DNA from: Pararhizobium arenae | Lineage (GTDB): Bacteria > Pseudomonadota > Alphaproteobacteria > Rhizobiales > Rhizobiaceae | Reading direction: 5' to 3' | Length of the DNA stretch: 48,069 nucleotides | Assembly (NCBI RefSeq): GCF_001931685.1 | Contig: NZ_MOOY01000009.1 | Location: forward strand, 1-48,069 | Part shown: positions 24,318 to 34,161 of the stretch, piece by piece | Position numbering within the stretch: position 1 is the first letter of the stretch | Layout: the number at the start of each line of letters is the position of its first letter | Notes under the pieces: model-generated | Databases searched by the model: none | What the model saw: the letters and a program-made list of their open reading frames with translations, nothing else | Told to the model about the DNA's origin: nothing | Program-made: the position numbers and the translations under genes

Positions 24318-25328
24318 ATGAAGGCGGGCATCCGAAATGCGATCACCGATGTCGCCGGCATCAAGGTCGGCAACGCCCAGGATCAGCGATTGAAATCCGG
24401 CGTTTCAGTCGTCGTCTGCGACGAGCCTTCGGTTGCGGCCTGTCAGGTGCTCGGGGGCGCGCCCGGCACGCGCGAGACGGATCTTCTGGAGCCTCACAAC
24501 ACGGTTCAGTCCGTCGATGCCATCGTGCTCTCCGGCGGGTCAGCCTTTGGGCTTGATGCCGCCTCGGGCGTCCAAAGCGCGCTGGCTGAAAGCGGCCGTG
24601 GCTTTGCCGTCGGTCCGGTGCGCGTTCCGATCGTCCCGGCCGCAATTCTCTTCGATCTCCTCAATGGCGGCGACAAGGATTGGGGACGATATCCGCCCTA
24701 TCGCGAGCTCGGTTACGAGGCCGCCCGCAACGCCGGGCTTGACTTCGAAACCGGAAGCGCCGGCGCTGGTACTGGTGCGTTGACCGCCGGTCTGAAGGGA
24801 GGCCTAGGCACCGCCTCGACAGTCGCCGGCAACGTGACGATCGGTGCGCTGGTCGCGGTCAATGCGCTCGGTTCGGCAACGATTACCGCCACGCCGCACT
24901 TCTGGGCGGCGCCCTTCGAGGAAGGCGACGAGTTTGGCGGGCTGGGCATGCCTCATCCCTTTCCGCGGGAAGCCCGCGCCATCCGCACCAAGATGGGCGG
25001 AGACACAAACGGGATGCGCAACACGACCATCGCCGTGATCGCAACGGATGCGATCCTGACGAAGGCAGAGGCCAAGCGGCTCGCCATTTCCGCCCATGAT
25101 GGTTTTGCGCGTGCTTTGTGGCCGGCCCATACGCCATTCGACGGCGATATCGTTTTCGCGCTCGCGACCGGAAAAAGCGGAACGAGGCCCGACGAGCAGG
25201 ATTTCATAACCCTTTGCGCCCTTGCCGCGTCGACCATGGCACGCGCCATCGCGCGCGGTGTGCATGACGCATCGTCCGATGACGGCGATATCCTACCGTG
25301 CTGGAGCCAGATAAAGGCTATGGCATGA
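24318..25328 (+). CDS. P1 family peptidase (DmpA/S58-like)
   Basis: 336 residues. The N-terminal NAITDVAGIKVGNAQD, the central VLSGGSAFGLDAASGVQ and the autoprocessing site NTT at residues 235-237 (MRNTTIAVIATDA) are hallmarks of the DmpA-type N-terminal nucleophile hydrolases. These cleave themselves before the Thr/Ser and then act as aminopeptidases or amidases. The end (DDGDILPCW) is short and acidic. No signal peptide; cytoplasmic. ATG 24318 is preceded by AGGA. Probably cotranscribed with the preceding binding-protein gene. Substrate unknown. Confidence 0.8.
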   Translation: MKAGIRNAITDVAGIKVGNAQDQRLKSGVSVVVCDEPSVAACQVLGGAPGTRETDLLEPHNTVQSVDAIVLSGGSAFGLDAASGVQSALAESGRGFAVGPVRVPIVPAAILFDLLNGGDKDWGRYPPYRELGYEAARNAGLDFETGSAGAGTGALTAGLKGGLGTASTVAGNVTIGALVAVNALGSATITATPHFWAAPFEEGDEFGGLGMPHPFPREARAIRTKMGGDTNGMRNTTIAVIATDAILTKAEAKRLAISAHDGFARALWPAHTPFDGDIVFALATGKSGTRPDEQDFITLCALAASTMARAIARGVHDASSDDGDILPCWSQIKAMA

Positions 25329-25423
25329 GGCGCGTTCACCACGCTGACGGCGAAATGCGCCTGCAATATTGTTTGCATGGCTGAGCGGTGGTATTGCCCG
25401 GGAAACTCTGGAGCCCAAGCATC

Positions 25424-26098
25424 ATGACCCTGCCAATCCGCATCGCCCCTTCCATTCTCGCGGCCGATTTCGCCAAGCTCGGCCAGGAAGTGCGCGATGT
25501 GACGGATGCCGGCGCTGACTGGGTGCATCTCGACGTCATGGACGGGCATTTCGTGCCGAACATTTCCTTCGGCCCCGACGTTATCAAATCGCTGCGCCCC
25601 TTCACCAAGGCAACATTCGATTGCCATTTGATGATCGCCCCGGCCGATCCCTATCTTGAAGCCTTCGCCAAGGCGGGCTGCGACATCATCACGGTTCATG
25701 CCGAGGCCGGTCCACACCTGCATCGCTCGTTGCAGAGCGTGCGCGCGCTTGGAAAGAAGGCGGGCGTATCGCTGAACCCGGCAACGCCGCCGAGCGTCAT
25801 CGAATATGTCCTCGATACCGTCGATCTCGTTCTTGTCATGTCGGTCAATCCCGGCTTCGGCGGCCAGAAGTTCCTGCCGTCGGTGCTGGACAAGATCCGT
25901 GCCATCAAAAAGATGATCGGCGATCGTCCGATCGATATCGAGGTGGATGGCGGTGTCGCCACCGACACGATCGCCGATATCTCGGCTGCCGGCGCCAACG
26001 TCTTTGTTGCAGGCTCCGCCATCTTCAAGGGCGGAAAGATTGAAGCCTACAGCGACATGATCGGCACGCTGCGCACCCTTGCGGAGGCTGGACGCTGA
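25424..26098 (+). CDS. rpe: ribulose-phosphate 3-epimerase
   Basis: 224 residues, full length for the family. It interconverts D-ribulose 5-phosphate and D-xylulose 5-phosphate in the pentose phosphate and Calvin pathways. Family signatures are present: [27 protein letters not shown] (metal-binding H35 and catalytic D37), CHLMI (H68), [11 protein letters not shown] and the catalytic EVDGGV. ATG 25424 follows 95 bases of leader; a frame extension to 25388 lacks conservation. The stop overlaps the start of the next gene (TGATGG), so it is cotranscribed with the DUF2259 gene. Confidence 0.95.
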   Translation: MTLPIRIAPSILAADFAKLGQEVRDVTDAGADWVHLDVMDGHFVPNISFGPDVIKSLRPFTKATFDCHLMIAPADPYLEAFAKAGCDIITVHAEAGPHLHRSLQSVRALGKKAGVSLNPATPPSVIEYVLDTVDLVLVMSVNPGFGGQKFLPSVLDKIRAIKKMIGDRPIDIEVDGGVATDTIADISAAGANVFVAGSAIFKGGKIEAYSDMIGTLRTLAEAGR

Positions 26099-26835
26099 TG
26101 GCCGCGCCGGCCCGCAGGATCGCATGGATCGCGGGCTGGCTTGCGCTCACGGTCGCGCCTGCGTCGGCAGGGGATATCGCCTCCCTGCAGACGATCGGTT
26201 TTTCGGCGGATGGCGCCATCTTCGCTTTTGAGGAATACGGCGTGCAGGACGGCTCCGGCTTCCCCTATTCCAACATCTACATGATCGACACGAAGGCCGA
26301 CCGTTTTCTGGAAGGAACGCCCGTGCGTTCGCGGATCGACGACGAACGTGCCTCGCTCGGCTCTGTCCGCGCCCAGTCGGCGAAGGCAGCCTCAGCCGTC
26401 TTGAACCGCTACGGCGTTTCCGACAATCCCGGTCTGCTCGCGGCCTACAATCCAGTGACCGAAGGCGGCGATGGCAAGACATTAGCCTACCGTGCCCACG
26501 CGGCGCTGCCCCCCGTCGGCGAGCCCTATAGGCTGGCCTTGGAAAACGTTCCGCTTCCCGCGCCTGAAAACTGCGCCGGACTTGTCGGCGATACCAAGGG
26601 TTTTCGACTTTCCTATACCCGTGAAGACGGCAAGCCTTCCTCCCGAACACTGCATCTCGACGAACGTTTGCCAGAAAGCCGCGGGTGCCCGACGGATTAC
26701 AGGATCGGTGCGGTGGCCATCCATCATCCATTCGGCGGCGCGTCCGTTCATGTGGTGATGGTTCAGGTGGTCCGTTACGGTTTCGAAGGCAGCGACGGCC
26801 GCTGGATCGCCGTGCCCGTGACGGATATGCCATGA
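26098..26835 (+). CDS. DUF2259 predicted secreted protein
   Basis: 245 residues. Signal peptide [24 protein letters not shown], then the family start DIASLQTIGFSADGAIFAFEEYGVQDGSGFPYSNIYMIDT, characteristic of DUF2259 (predicted periplasmic proteins of alphaproteobacteria). Two Cys (ENCAGL and RGCPTDY) could form a disulfide. Translationally coupled to rpe upstream and to the membrane protein gene downstream (ATGA). Role unknown. Confidence 0.8.
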   Translation: MAAPARRIAWIAGWLALTVAPASAGDIASLQTIGFSADGAIFAFEEYGVQDGSGFPYSNIYMIDTKADRFLEGTPVRSRIDDERASLGSVRAQSAKAASAVLNRYGVSDNPGLLAAYNPVTEGGDGKTLAYRAHAALPPVGEPYRLALENVPLPAPENCAGLVGDTKGFRLSYTREDGKPSSRTLHLDERLPESRGCPTDYRIGAVAIHHPFGGASVHVVMVQVVRYGFEGSDGRWIAVPVTDMP

Positions 26836-27401
26836 GACTTGAAAAGGGTGCCGACGCACACGGGAAATCAGGCCCGACGACGCGGATCCTGCTGCGTTTG
26901 AAGCGAACGGCGCCGGGCGGCGGCGAAATCATTCTCGGCGCAATCGCATGGGGATTGCTGATGGCGGCCGCAGCCTTCGGTGCCCTCTATCTTCAAAACC
27001 GGGCGGAAACGTCGCGTCTGGCTTCCGTGCTCGTGCTCTATCTGTGCGGCGGCGTGCTGGCCTGGCCGTTTGCCCTTTCCTTCGCCCGCTTCTGCGCCGA
27101 GGGTCGCCGCGCCGATGCGCGTTTCGCAGCCTATTTCTTCTGTCTCACGGTGTTCACGGTCCTGGCGACGGCCTTCCTCTTCGCCATGCAATACAGGCAG
27201 TTCTACGAGCGCTGGCATGCCCCCTTCGGCACGCGCATCTGGGTCTACCAGTTCCTGTTTACCGGCGCGAATTCGGTCTATCAGTTCGTGGTCATGGGCG
27301 TTCGTCTCTTCGTGCCGTTCGGAGTTGTCATACTGGCTGTCGCAAGCCTGTGGCTCGCCCGCCCGAAGCTATCCGCCCACCCACACGTACTCGAACGTTG
27401 A
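26832..27401 (+). CDS. integral membrane protein
   Basis: 189 residues with four predicted membrane helices: about 33-54 (ILGAIAWGLLMAAAAFGALYL), 64-83, 96-118 and 155-177 (LFVPFGVVILAVASLWLA). ATG 26832 overlaps the stop of the DUF2259 gene, so it ends an rpe-DUF2259-membrane protein operon. No transporter or enzyme motif was seen. Confidence 0.7.
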   Translation: MRLEKGADAHGKSGPTTRILLRLKRTAPGGGEIILGAIAWGLLMAAAAFGALYLQNRAETSRLASVLVLYLCGGVLAWPFALSFARFCAEGRRADARFAAYFFCLTVFTVLATAFLFAMQYRQFYERWHAPFGTRIWVYQFLFTGANSVYQFVVMGVRLFVPFGVVILAVASLWLARPKLSAHPHVLER

Positions 27402-27462
27402 GCTTGCCGCCCATCTTTGCTAGAGGCACAGCCAAACTCATCCAATTACGAAAGAAGAGCCC

Positions 27463-28764
27463 ATGATCCCCCGCTATTCCCGGCCGGAAATGGTCGCCAT
27501 CTGGTCGCCTGAAACCAAGTTCCGCATCTGGTTCGAGATCGAGGCCTATGCCTGCGACGCACTCGCCGAACTTGGCGTCATCCCGAAGGAAGCGGCAAAG
27601 ACCATCTGGGAAAAGGGCGGCGCTGCGGAGTTCAACGTCGCGCGGATCGACGAGATCGAAGCCGTCACCAAGCACGACGTCATCGCCTTTCTGACCCATC
27701 TCGCGGAGTTTGTCGGACCTGACAGCCGTTTTGTCCATCAGGGCATGACCTCTTCGGACGTTCTCGACACGACCTTCAACATCCAGCTCGTTCGCGCCGC
27801 CGATATCCTGCTCGCAGATATGGACCGCGTGCTCGCAGCGCTCAAGGCGCGCGCATTCGAACACAAGGACACCGTTCGCATCGGTCGCAGCCATGGCATC
27901 CACGCCGAGCCGACGACCATGGGCCTGACGTTGGCGCGCTTCTATGCCGAAATGAACCGCAACCGTGATCGCCTCGTTGCCGCCCGCGCCGAAATTGCGA
28001 CCGGTGCGATCTCCGGCGCCGTCGGCACCTTCGCCAATATCGATCCGAGCGTCGAGGAATACGTCTGCGAAAAGCTTGGCCTCCAGCCGGAGCCGATCTC
28101 GACGCAGGTCATCCCGCGCGACCGTCATGCCATGTTCTTCGCGACGCTCGGCGTCATCGCCTCCTCGATCGAGAACGTGGCGGTCGAGATCCGCCACATG
28201 CAGCGCACGGAAGTTCTGGAAGCGGAAGAATTCTTCTCGCCGGGCCAGAAGGGTTCGTCGGCCATGCCGCACAAGCGCAACCCTGTGCTGACCGAAAACC
28301 TGACCGGTCTTGCTCGCCTCGTGCGCATGTCTGTCGTCCCGGCGCTGGAAAACGTGGCCCTCTGGCACGAGCGCGATATCTCGCACTCTTCGGTGGAGCG
28401 GGCCATCGGCCCGGATACGACGATCACGCTCGACTTCGCGCTGAACCGCCTTGCCGGCGTCGTCGAAAAGCTGGTCATCTACCCGGAAAACATGCTGAAG
28501 AACATGAACAAGTTCCGCGGGCTCGTGCATTCGCAGCGCGTCCTTCTGGCGCTGACCCAGGCCGGGGTTTCGCGCGAGGATTCCTACCGCCTCGTCCAGC
28601 GCAACGCCATGAAGGTCTGGGAACAGGGCAAGGACTTCCTTGAAGAGCTGCTCGCTGACGAGGAAGTACGCGCCGCCTTGCCGGAAGCGACGATCCGCGA
28701 AAAATTCGACCTTGGCTATCACACCAAGCACGTCGATACGATTTTCCGCCGCGTGTTCGGCTGA
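27463..28764 (+). CDS. purB: adenylosuccinate lyase
   Basis: 433 residues. It cleaves SAICAR to AICAR and adenylosuccinate to AMP, releasing fumarate, in purine synthesis. The fumarase/aspartase superfamily signature GSSAMPHKRNP starts at residue 264. The TSSDVLDT box and the GRSHGIHAEPTT box with the catalytic His are present, as is the late HERDISHSSVER region. Length matches the short-form PurB. It has its own terminator at 28772-28795. Other purine genes follow from 34 kb; these are a regional cluster, not one operon. Confidence 0.95.
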   Translation: MIPRYSRPEMVAIWSPETKFRIWFEIEAYACDALAELGVIPKEAAKTIWEKGGAAEFNVARIDEIEAVTKHDVIAFLTHLAEFVGPDSRFVHQGMTSSDVLDTTFNIQLVRAADILLADMDRVLAALKARAFEHKDTVRIGRSHGIHAEPTTMGLTLARFYAEMNRNRDRLVAARAEIATGAISGAVGTFANIDPSVEEYVCEKLGLQPEPISTQVIPRDRHAMFFATLGVIASSIENVAVEIRHMQRTEVLEAEEFFSPGQKGSSAMPHKRNPVLTENLTGLARLVRMSVVPALENVALWHERDISHSSVERAIGPDTTITLDFALNRLAGVVEKLVIYPENMLKNMNKFRGLVHSQRVLLALTQAGVSREDSYRLVQRNAMKVWEQGKDFLEELLADEEVRAALPEATIREKFDLGYHTKHVDTIFRRVFG

Positions 28765-28771
28765 CGGGATC

Positions 28772-28798
28772 AAGGGGAGCCAGGCGGCTCCCCTTTCC
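28772..28798 (+). terminator. purB terminator
   Basis: AAGGGGAGCC pairs perfectly with GGCTCCCCTT around a 4-base loop just after purB, followed by a short T run. Confidence 0.75.
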
Positions 28799-28918
28799 GC
28801 TCCGGCGCCTTTCCGTTCCGCTTTGAGCCAGTTGCGTCAAATCCGAACAGTTTTCTCAATCGATTTCTCAGCTTTGTATGAAAAGCTTCCGTTCAAATGA
28901 AAAAACGGGAGGCAAGAC

Positions 28919-29224
28919 ATGCCAAATCAGCAGGTTGTCGAACGCAAGGCCAAGAGAACGCAAACGAAATTCACCGGTGAAGTGACCTGCAAGGGCAAGA
29001 GCAGCCGAGGCGTGGTCAAGGATCTGTCGCCCGCCGGGATCTGTTTCCAGCTCTATTTCGATATCGATGCGAAAACCGGTCAGGAAGTGACCATCCAGAG
29101 CGAAGAACTCGGTCATATGAGCGGTATCGTCCACTGGTATCGCGGCGACAAGATCGGCATCCGTCTTCTGTCGTCGTCCAACACCTCGGCGCAGGTCTCG
29201 TCCTACTTCAAATATTTTCGCTGA
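28919..29224 (+). CDS. PilZ domain protein
   Basis: 101 residues. RKAKRTQTKFTGEV gives the basic PilZ motif (a RxxxR-like variant) and VKDLSPAGICFQL the D/N-x-S-x-x-G motif, followed by beta strands (TIQSEELGHMSGIVHWYRGDKIGIRL). PilZ proteins bind cyclic di-GMP and control motility or surface polysaccharide. The gene stands alone with GGGAGG upstream. A GGDEF-EAL protein is 1.8 kb away and could share the signal. The first motif is slightly degenerate, so binding is uncertain. Confidence 0.75.
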   Translation: MPNQQVVERKAKRTQTKFTGEVTCKGKSSRGVVKDLSPAGICFQLYFDIDAKTGQEVTIQSEELGHMSGIVHWYRGDKIGIRLLSSSNTSAQVSSYFKYFR

Positions 29225-29265
29225 GGACGCAGGAAGCCTGCGGCCTCGCATCCGCTGACGGCATC

Positions 29266-29300
29266 AAAGCGCGCCATGAGAACTCAAGGGCGCGCTTTTT
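29266..29300. terminator. terminator between convergent genes
   Basis: AAAGCGCGCC pairs with GGCGCGCTTTTT around a 13-base loop, between the PilZ gene and the reverse-strand DUF2189 gene. Confidence 0.75.
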
Positions 29301-29303
29301 CCA

Positions 29304-30110
29304 TCAGGCCAACCTCTCAGGCTCCACCATCCTTCGATAGAGATGCCATGTGGCATGCCCCAACACCGGCATGATCACGGCGAGGCCGACGAAGACGGGA
29401 ATAGACCCGATCACGAGGCCAGCGGCGACGATGAGCCCCCAGACGGCCACCGGCAATGGATTGACCAGGGTTGCCCGAATAGACGTCTGCACCGCGCTGA
29501 CTGCGCCGACATCCCGGTCCAGTAGCAAGGGGAAGGATACCACCACCGTCGACAACACCGCGACCGCGAACACGAACCCGACGGCATTGCCGACAAGGAT
29601 GAGGTTCCAGCCGGCTTCGGTGTAGAGAATACCGTTCAAAAACGCCATGAACGAACGCGGCGGCTCCTCGGCGATCATCTGGACATACAGTGCCTGCGCG
29701 ACAACCAGCCAGGCCACGAAAAGCACGAACAGCATGGCTGCGATTGCAAGGATCGACGGCATGGCGGGGGAATGGCGAACCTCAAGCGCGTGATACCAGG
29801 ATGTATCCATGCCCGCTTCCCGACGCCTGCTGATCTCATAGAGTCCGATGGCCGCAATCGGGCCGATCAAGGCGAAACCGGAGACCAGCGGATAGAGCAG
29901 CGGCAGCATGTTTGCTCCGGAACTCCACGCCGCCAGAACCACACCGGCAATCGGATAGATCAGCCCCAGAAAGACGTAGTGAGACGGTTTTTCGCAAAAA
30001 TCGTCCCAGCCGCGCGCGAGCGCGTCGAAGACGTCGGATACGCCGATCTTTCGGATACCGGGATGGGCAACGGTGCCTTCGGCGCCGGCCATTACATGAA
30101 ATGCTGTCAT
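29304..30110 (-). CDS. DUF2189 membrane protein
   Basis: 268 residues. IRKIGVSDVFDALARGWDDFCEKPSHYVFLGLIYPIAGVVLA is the usual start of DUF2189. About six membrane helices follow (around 47-65, 75-94, 123-145, 173-197, 215-240). The inner-membrane location is clear, the function unknown. Reverse-strand start 30110 has GGAGG-like sequence upstream (GGAGGAGATCTCGTC). Confidence 0.8.
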   Translation of the reverse strand: MTAFHVMAGAEGTVAHPGIRKIGVSDVFDALARGWDDFCEKPSHYVFLGLIYPIAGVVLAAWSSGANMLPLLYPLVSGFALIGPIAAIGLYEISRRREAGMDTSWYHALEVRHSPAMPSILAIAAMLFVLFVAWLVVAQALYVQMIAEEPPRSFMAFLNGILYTEAGWNLILVGNAVGFVFAVAVLSTVVVSFPLLLDRDVGAVSAVQTSIRATLVNPLPVAVWGLIVAAGLVIGSIPVFVGLAVIMPVLGHATWHLYRRMVEPERLA

Positions 30111-30317
30111 GACGAGATCTCCTCCGGGGAAAATCTGCGCCGCGTCGATCCGAAAACAGTATGCAAGGACGAAGCCGGCGCAACTGGTATCGTGACATTC
30201 CGCATTCTTCGAAACCTGCGATGGCGCCGGAATCGATCATTTATGCGATAAGTATACACCCGATTTGCTTTTCCATCACTTGACTTCAAAGACCGACAAC
30301 CTCACATCGCCGTTACT

Positions 30318-30872
30318 ATGAAAGCATCCGACGCAGATATCCTCATCGTTCCCGGCTATACCAATTCCGGCCCCGACCATTGGCAGACCCGCTGGCAGAA
30401 CAAGCTTACCTCCGCCCGCCGCGTGGAACAGGCCGAGTGGGCAAAGCCGGTGCGCGAAGATTGGGTTGCGCGCATGGTGGAGGAGGTCAATGCCTCAGCC
30501 AAGCCGGTGGTGATCGTCGCCCATTCGCTCGGCGTCGCCACGGCGATCCATGCCCTGCCCCATGTGGAGAAGAAGATTGCCGGCGCCTTTCTGGTTGCTC
30601 CGCCCGAAGTCACCAATCCGAAGATCCGCCCGAAGCATCTGATGACCTTCGGCCCTTATCCGCGTGACCCGCTTCCATTTCCCTCGGTGATGATCGCCAG
30701 CCGCAACGACCCCTTCGGCTCCTATGATCATGCCGGCGATATCGCCAACGCCTGGGGATCGTTGCTTGTCGATGCCGGCGAATCCGGGCACATTAACAGC
30801 GAATCCGGCCACGGCCCATGGCCCGAAGGCACCATGGTTTTCGCGCAGTTCCTGAGCAAGCTGCAGGTGTAA
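30318..30872 (+). CDS. RBBP9/YdeN family alpha/beta hydrolase
   Basis: 184 residues. ILIVPGYTNSGPDHWQTRW and VVIVAHSLGVATAIH (nucleophile S70) define the small RBBP9/YdeN serine hydrolases. The Asp is in ASRNDPFGSY and the His in GHINSESGHGPWPEG, so the catalytic triad is complete. Cytoplasmic, single gene. A CTTGAC box at 30278 is a possible -35 element. Substrate unknown. Confidence 0.85.
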   Translation: MKASDADILIVPGYTNSGPDHWQTRWQNKLTSARRVEQAEWAKPVREDWVARMVEEVNASAKPVVIVAHSLGVATAIHALPHVEKKIAGAFLVAPPEVTNPKIRPKHLMTFGPYPRDPLPFPSVMIASRNDPFGSYDHAGDIANAWGSLLVDAGESGHINSESGHGPWPEGTMVFAQFLSKLQV

Positions 30873-30983
30873 TGCGTAATCTCCCGTATCGCCGTGACAT
30901 TCGGCGGTACCTCAGCGTATTAATCTGACTTTCACAAGTGATGTAGACAATAGGGCCCAATCTACTCGACAGACGGCCGGGAC

Positions 30984-33539
30984 GTGACGACATCCAGAAC
31001 CAGAGGCACGCGCAAGCCGAGCGATCTTGCCAGCACCGATCCAGCCGTTCGAGCGTTTCTTGACGGCATGCCGGCCGCGTATTGCCTGCTGAACGGCAAA
31101 GGCGTCATCCTTCATTCAAATGCAGCCTTGTCTGATCTCCTGCCGGGGGCAGCACCCCCTGCTCATCTCGAGGATGTTCTCAGCGAAGAGTGCGCGTCCA
31201 GCTTTCGTCAGGCCATCGCCGCGCTGGACGAGGCCGGTGCACCTGTCGCCCTGTGCGAGCTGAAATCTCCCGGACGCGGTTGGTTGCAAGCCTCCATTTC
31301 GGCAAAAGACATAGACGGAACGCGGCACTATCAGCTGCAGGCATTGCCGATTGATGGCGTGATGCGCAGGCTCCTCGTCTCTCAGGCGCATGAGCGGCGG
31401 TGGAAGTATGCCCTCGACAGCGCCCATCAGGGCGTTTGGGACCACGATTTTCAGGCGAATGACCTGTTTTATTCGGCGGCCTGGAAAAGAATTCGTGGCT
31501 TGTCCCCGGATGCGGCCGTCAACGGTGAACTCGATGTCTGGATCGAGAGTGTCCACCCCGACGACAGGGCCTGGGTTCTCGAATGCATTCGCCGCCAGGA
31601 CGAAGGTGAAGTCGAATTCAACGTCTTCGAATACCGGGAGCGCCACGCGGACGGACACTATGTCTGGATCGAAAGCCGTGGGGCTTCGATCGAATGGGGG
31701 CCGGATGGCAGGCCCACCAGGGTCATCGGGACCGACACGGATATAACCGAGCGCAAAGTCAATGCGGGCCGCCTGGAAGAGATTTCACGCCGGCTGCAGC
31801 TAGCACTCGATATTTCCAAGATCGGCGTCTTCGAAGCCAATTTGGACCGCGGAAGCGCTGTTCGCGATGCCGAGCTGATCCGGATGTATGGCTTCGATCC
31901 GGAAACGACCGATCCCTCCCGTGCGATCTTCGAGGAATGCCTTCATCCAGACGACTATGAGCAGGCCTTTAGGACCATCGCGGAAGGCATCGCATCCGGC
32001 GAGCCGTTCCTGAATGCGTTTCGCATCGTGCGCCCGGACGGCTCGGTCCGGTATATCCGTTCGCGGTCCATGGCCTTTGTTGATACCGAAGGTGAGCGCA
32101 AGCTGGTCGGTGCCAACTGGGATGTGACGGAAGACATCGAGCTGCGCAACGAACTCGAGAAAGCCCGACAGCTGGCGGAAGCCCGCAACGAAGAGCTTGA
32201 AGCGGCCAAGGCACGCATCGAGTACAACGCCCTGCATGATCATCTGACCGCACTTCCCAACCGCAGATATCTGGACCAGCAGCTGGATGACTGGATCGGA
32301 GGCAAGACCGATTACTGCGCCATCATCCATATCGACCTTGATCGCTTCAAGCAGATCAACGACACGCTCGGTCATCAGGCCGGCGACGCAATGCTCGTTC
32401 ACACCGCGCAGGTTCTGTCAGGAGCCGTTGAAGCCGGCGATTTCGTTGCCCGTATCGGCGGTGATGAGTTCGTCATTCTCTGCGCAAGCCGCAGTTCCGC
32501 CGACGATATCGTTCCGATGGCAAATCGTGTCGTTGATCTCTTGCGGCGGCCGGTTCCCTATCAGGGCCATCTCTGCCGTTTCGGCGCCAGTGCCGGCATC
32601 GCATGGGTTGGCAACGAAGCGCACGATGCGCGCTCATCCCTGATGAACGCCGATATCGCGCTTTACCGCGCCAAGAACCTGGGAAGAAACCGCTCCGAAT
32701 TCTTTACAGCGCACCTGCAGACCCAGATCCAGCACGCCAAGCGCACCGCAGACGATATTATTCGTGGGATCGAGGAGGGAGAGTTCATCCCCTTCTACCA
32801 GCCGCAGTTCGATGCAAAAACCCTGGACCTAGCAGGCGTCGAAACGCTGGTGCGCTGGCGCCATCCGCGCCTTGGCCTGCTGACGCCCGACCATTTCCTG
32901 AAAATCGCCGAGGACATCGACGCGCTGTCAACGATCGACCGAGCCATTGCACTTCAGGCTTTTGAAGATTTTGCCGACTGGGAACAATCGGGGCTGCCGG
33001 TCGCACGCGTATCGCTGAACGTTTCCTCGCGGCGCCTGCGCGAACCGGATCTCGTCGAGAACCTCAAAAAACAGAACATCCCGCAGGGGCGTGTTTCCTT
33101 CGAGTTGCTGGAATCGATCTTTCTTGACGAACTGGAAGACGGCGTCTCCGAAACCATCGCGGCGCTCAAGGCGCTCGGCATCGACATCGAGATCGATGAT
33201 TTCGGCACGGGTCACGCCTCCATCATCGGCCTGCTCAAGCTCAGCCCCGCGCGTCTGAAAATCGATCGCGCGCTGGTAAAGCCGATCGTCGATATGCCGG
33301 AACAGCGCAGGCTCGTCGGCTCGATCATCGATATCGGCCACTCTCTGAATGTGGAAGTGGTTGCCGAGGGCGTCGAAACGATCGCGCATGCCGTCATCTT
33401 GCAGGAACTGGGCTGCAATGTCCTGCAGGGCTATGCTTTTGCAAAACCGATGGAAAAGCAGGATTTCGAGGCTTTCGCGCGCGCCTGCAACTGGCCCCAG
33501 CAGGTCGGCGGTTCCCCCAGCCGATCGGCCTTGCGCTGA
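30984..33539 (+). CDS. PAS-PAS-GGDEF-EAL cyclic di-GMP signalling protein
   Basis: 851 residues from GTG 30984. An N-terminal sensor region is followed by two PAS/PAC modules (about 140-255 with WIESRGASIEWGPDGRP, and 265-385 with FRIVRPDGSVRYIRSRSM) and a coiled coil (about 385-415). The GGDEF domain has an intact GGDEF at 492-496. The EAL domain has the motif as ETL at 620-622, with the other metal and catalytic residues present (NVSSRRL, DDFGTGHAS, LKIDR, AEGVET). It should make and/or break cyclic di-GMP in response to a cytosolic signal. No membrane helix is seen. A terminator-like inverted repeat follows. Confidence 0.9.
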   Translation: MTTSRTRGTRKPSDLASTDPAVRAFLDGMPAAYCLLNGKGVILHSNAALSDLLPGAAPPAHLEDVLSEECASSFRQAIAALDEAGAPVALCELKSPGRGWLQASISAKDIDGTRHYQLQALPIDGVMRRLLVSQAHERRWKYALDSAHQGVWDHDFQANDLFYSAAWKRIRGLSPDAAVNGELDVWIESVHPDDRAWVLECIRRQDEGEVEFNVFEYRERHADGHYVWIESRGASIEWGPDGRPTRVIGTDTDITERKVNAGRLEEISRRLQLALDISKIGVFEANLDRGSAVRDAELIRMYGFDPETTDPSRAIFEECLHPDDYEQAFRTIAEGIASGEPFLNAFRIVRPDGSVRYIRSRSMAFVDTEGERKLVGANWDVTEDIELRNELEKARQLAEARNEELEAAKARIEYNALHDHLTALPNRRYLDQQLDDWIGGKTDYCAIIHIDLDRFKQINDTLGHQAGDAMLVHTAQVLSGAVEAGDFVARIGGDEFVILCASRSSADDIVPMANRVVDLLRRPVPYQGHLCRFGASAGIAWVGNEAHDARSSLMNADIALYRAKNLGRNRSEFFTAHLQTQIQHAKRTADDIIRGIEEGEFIPFYQPQFDAKTLDLAGVETLVRWRHPRLGLLTPDHFLKIAEDIDALSTIDRAIALQAFEDFADWEQSGLPVARVSLNVSSRRLREPDLVENLKKQNIPQGRVSFELLESIFLDELEDGVSETIAALKALGIDIEIDDFGTGHASIIGLLKLSPARLKIDRALVKPIVDMPEQRRLVGSIIDIGHSLNVEVVAEGVETIAHAVILQELGCNVLQGYAFAKPMEKQDFEAFARACNWPQQVGGSPSRSALR

Positions 33540-33547
33540 ACGATAAA

Positions 33548-33593
33548 ACGAAAACGGCCACCCGCTGATGATCAACGGGCGGCCGCGTTTCGA
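33548..33593. terminator. terminator-like inverted repeat
   Basis: AAAACGGCCACCCG and CGGGCGGCCGCGTTT form an imperfect stem between the convergent cyclic di-GMP gene and the DUF1476 gene. Confidence 0.55.
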
Positions 33594-33610
33594 TGAGAAA
33601 TGTCGCGCTA

Positions 33611-33925
33611 TCAGCCGTTTTCGATCTGGGAGATCGCTTCGGAAAGCAGCTCGACCATCTTGTGGCGAATCTGCTCGTCGGTCTGCGCTACGCCGGCAGC
33701 ATCGAAATCGGCGCGCAGCTTGCGCACGACGTCTTCATGGCCCGCTTCCTCGAAATCCGCTGCAACAACCTCGCGGGCATAGGCCTCGGGATCCTGCTTG
33801 CCAAGCAGACCGGCAGCCCACAGGCCGATCAGCTTGTTTCTGCGCGCCTCGGACTTGAAACGCAGTTCCTCATCCAGCGCGAACTTCGCTTCGAATGCCT
33901 TTTCGCGATCCTGCATACCGGTCAT
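33611..33925 (-). CDS. DUF1476 protein, F1-ATPase inhibitor (zeta subunit) type
   Basis: 104 residues. DREKAFEAKFALDEELRFKSEARRNKLIGLWAA followed by AYAREVVAADFEEAGHEDVVRKL is the DUF1476 pattern. In Paracoccus this family is the zeta subunit that inhibits ATP hydrolysis by F1F0-ATP synthase; related roles are expected in other alphaproteobacteria. All four helices are present. The start at 33925 has AGGGAG upstream. It diverges from purC. Confidence 0.85.
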   Translation of the reverse strand: MTGMQDREKAFEAKFALDEELRFKSEARRNKLIGLWAAGLLGKQDPEAYAREVVAADFEEAGHEDVVRKLRADFDAAGVAQTDEQIRHKMVELLSEAISQIENG

Positions 33926-34161
33926 GTTCGATCTCCCTAGAAATTCACTGCCTTAGCGGCCTGCGCCCCATAAACCAAAAGCATGACAAAAGTGCAATGC
34001 GAAGTTTTTCGCTTTCATGACTTTGAAGTAGACTGAAGGCGCGAATTCCGGGGACGGGGTAAGACGCCGATTGTGAAATCGTTTCTTTTCCGCTATGGAC
34101 CCGCTTAGGAAATGCATATCGGCGCGGCCCAAGCGTGCCGGAAACTATAGAGACACCATTG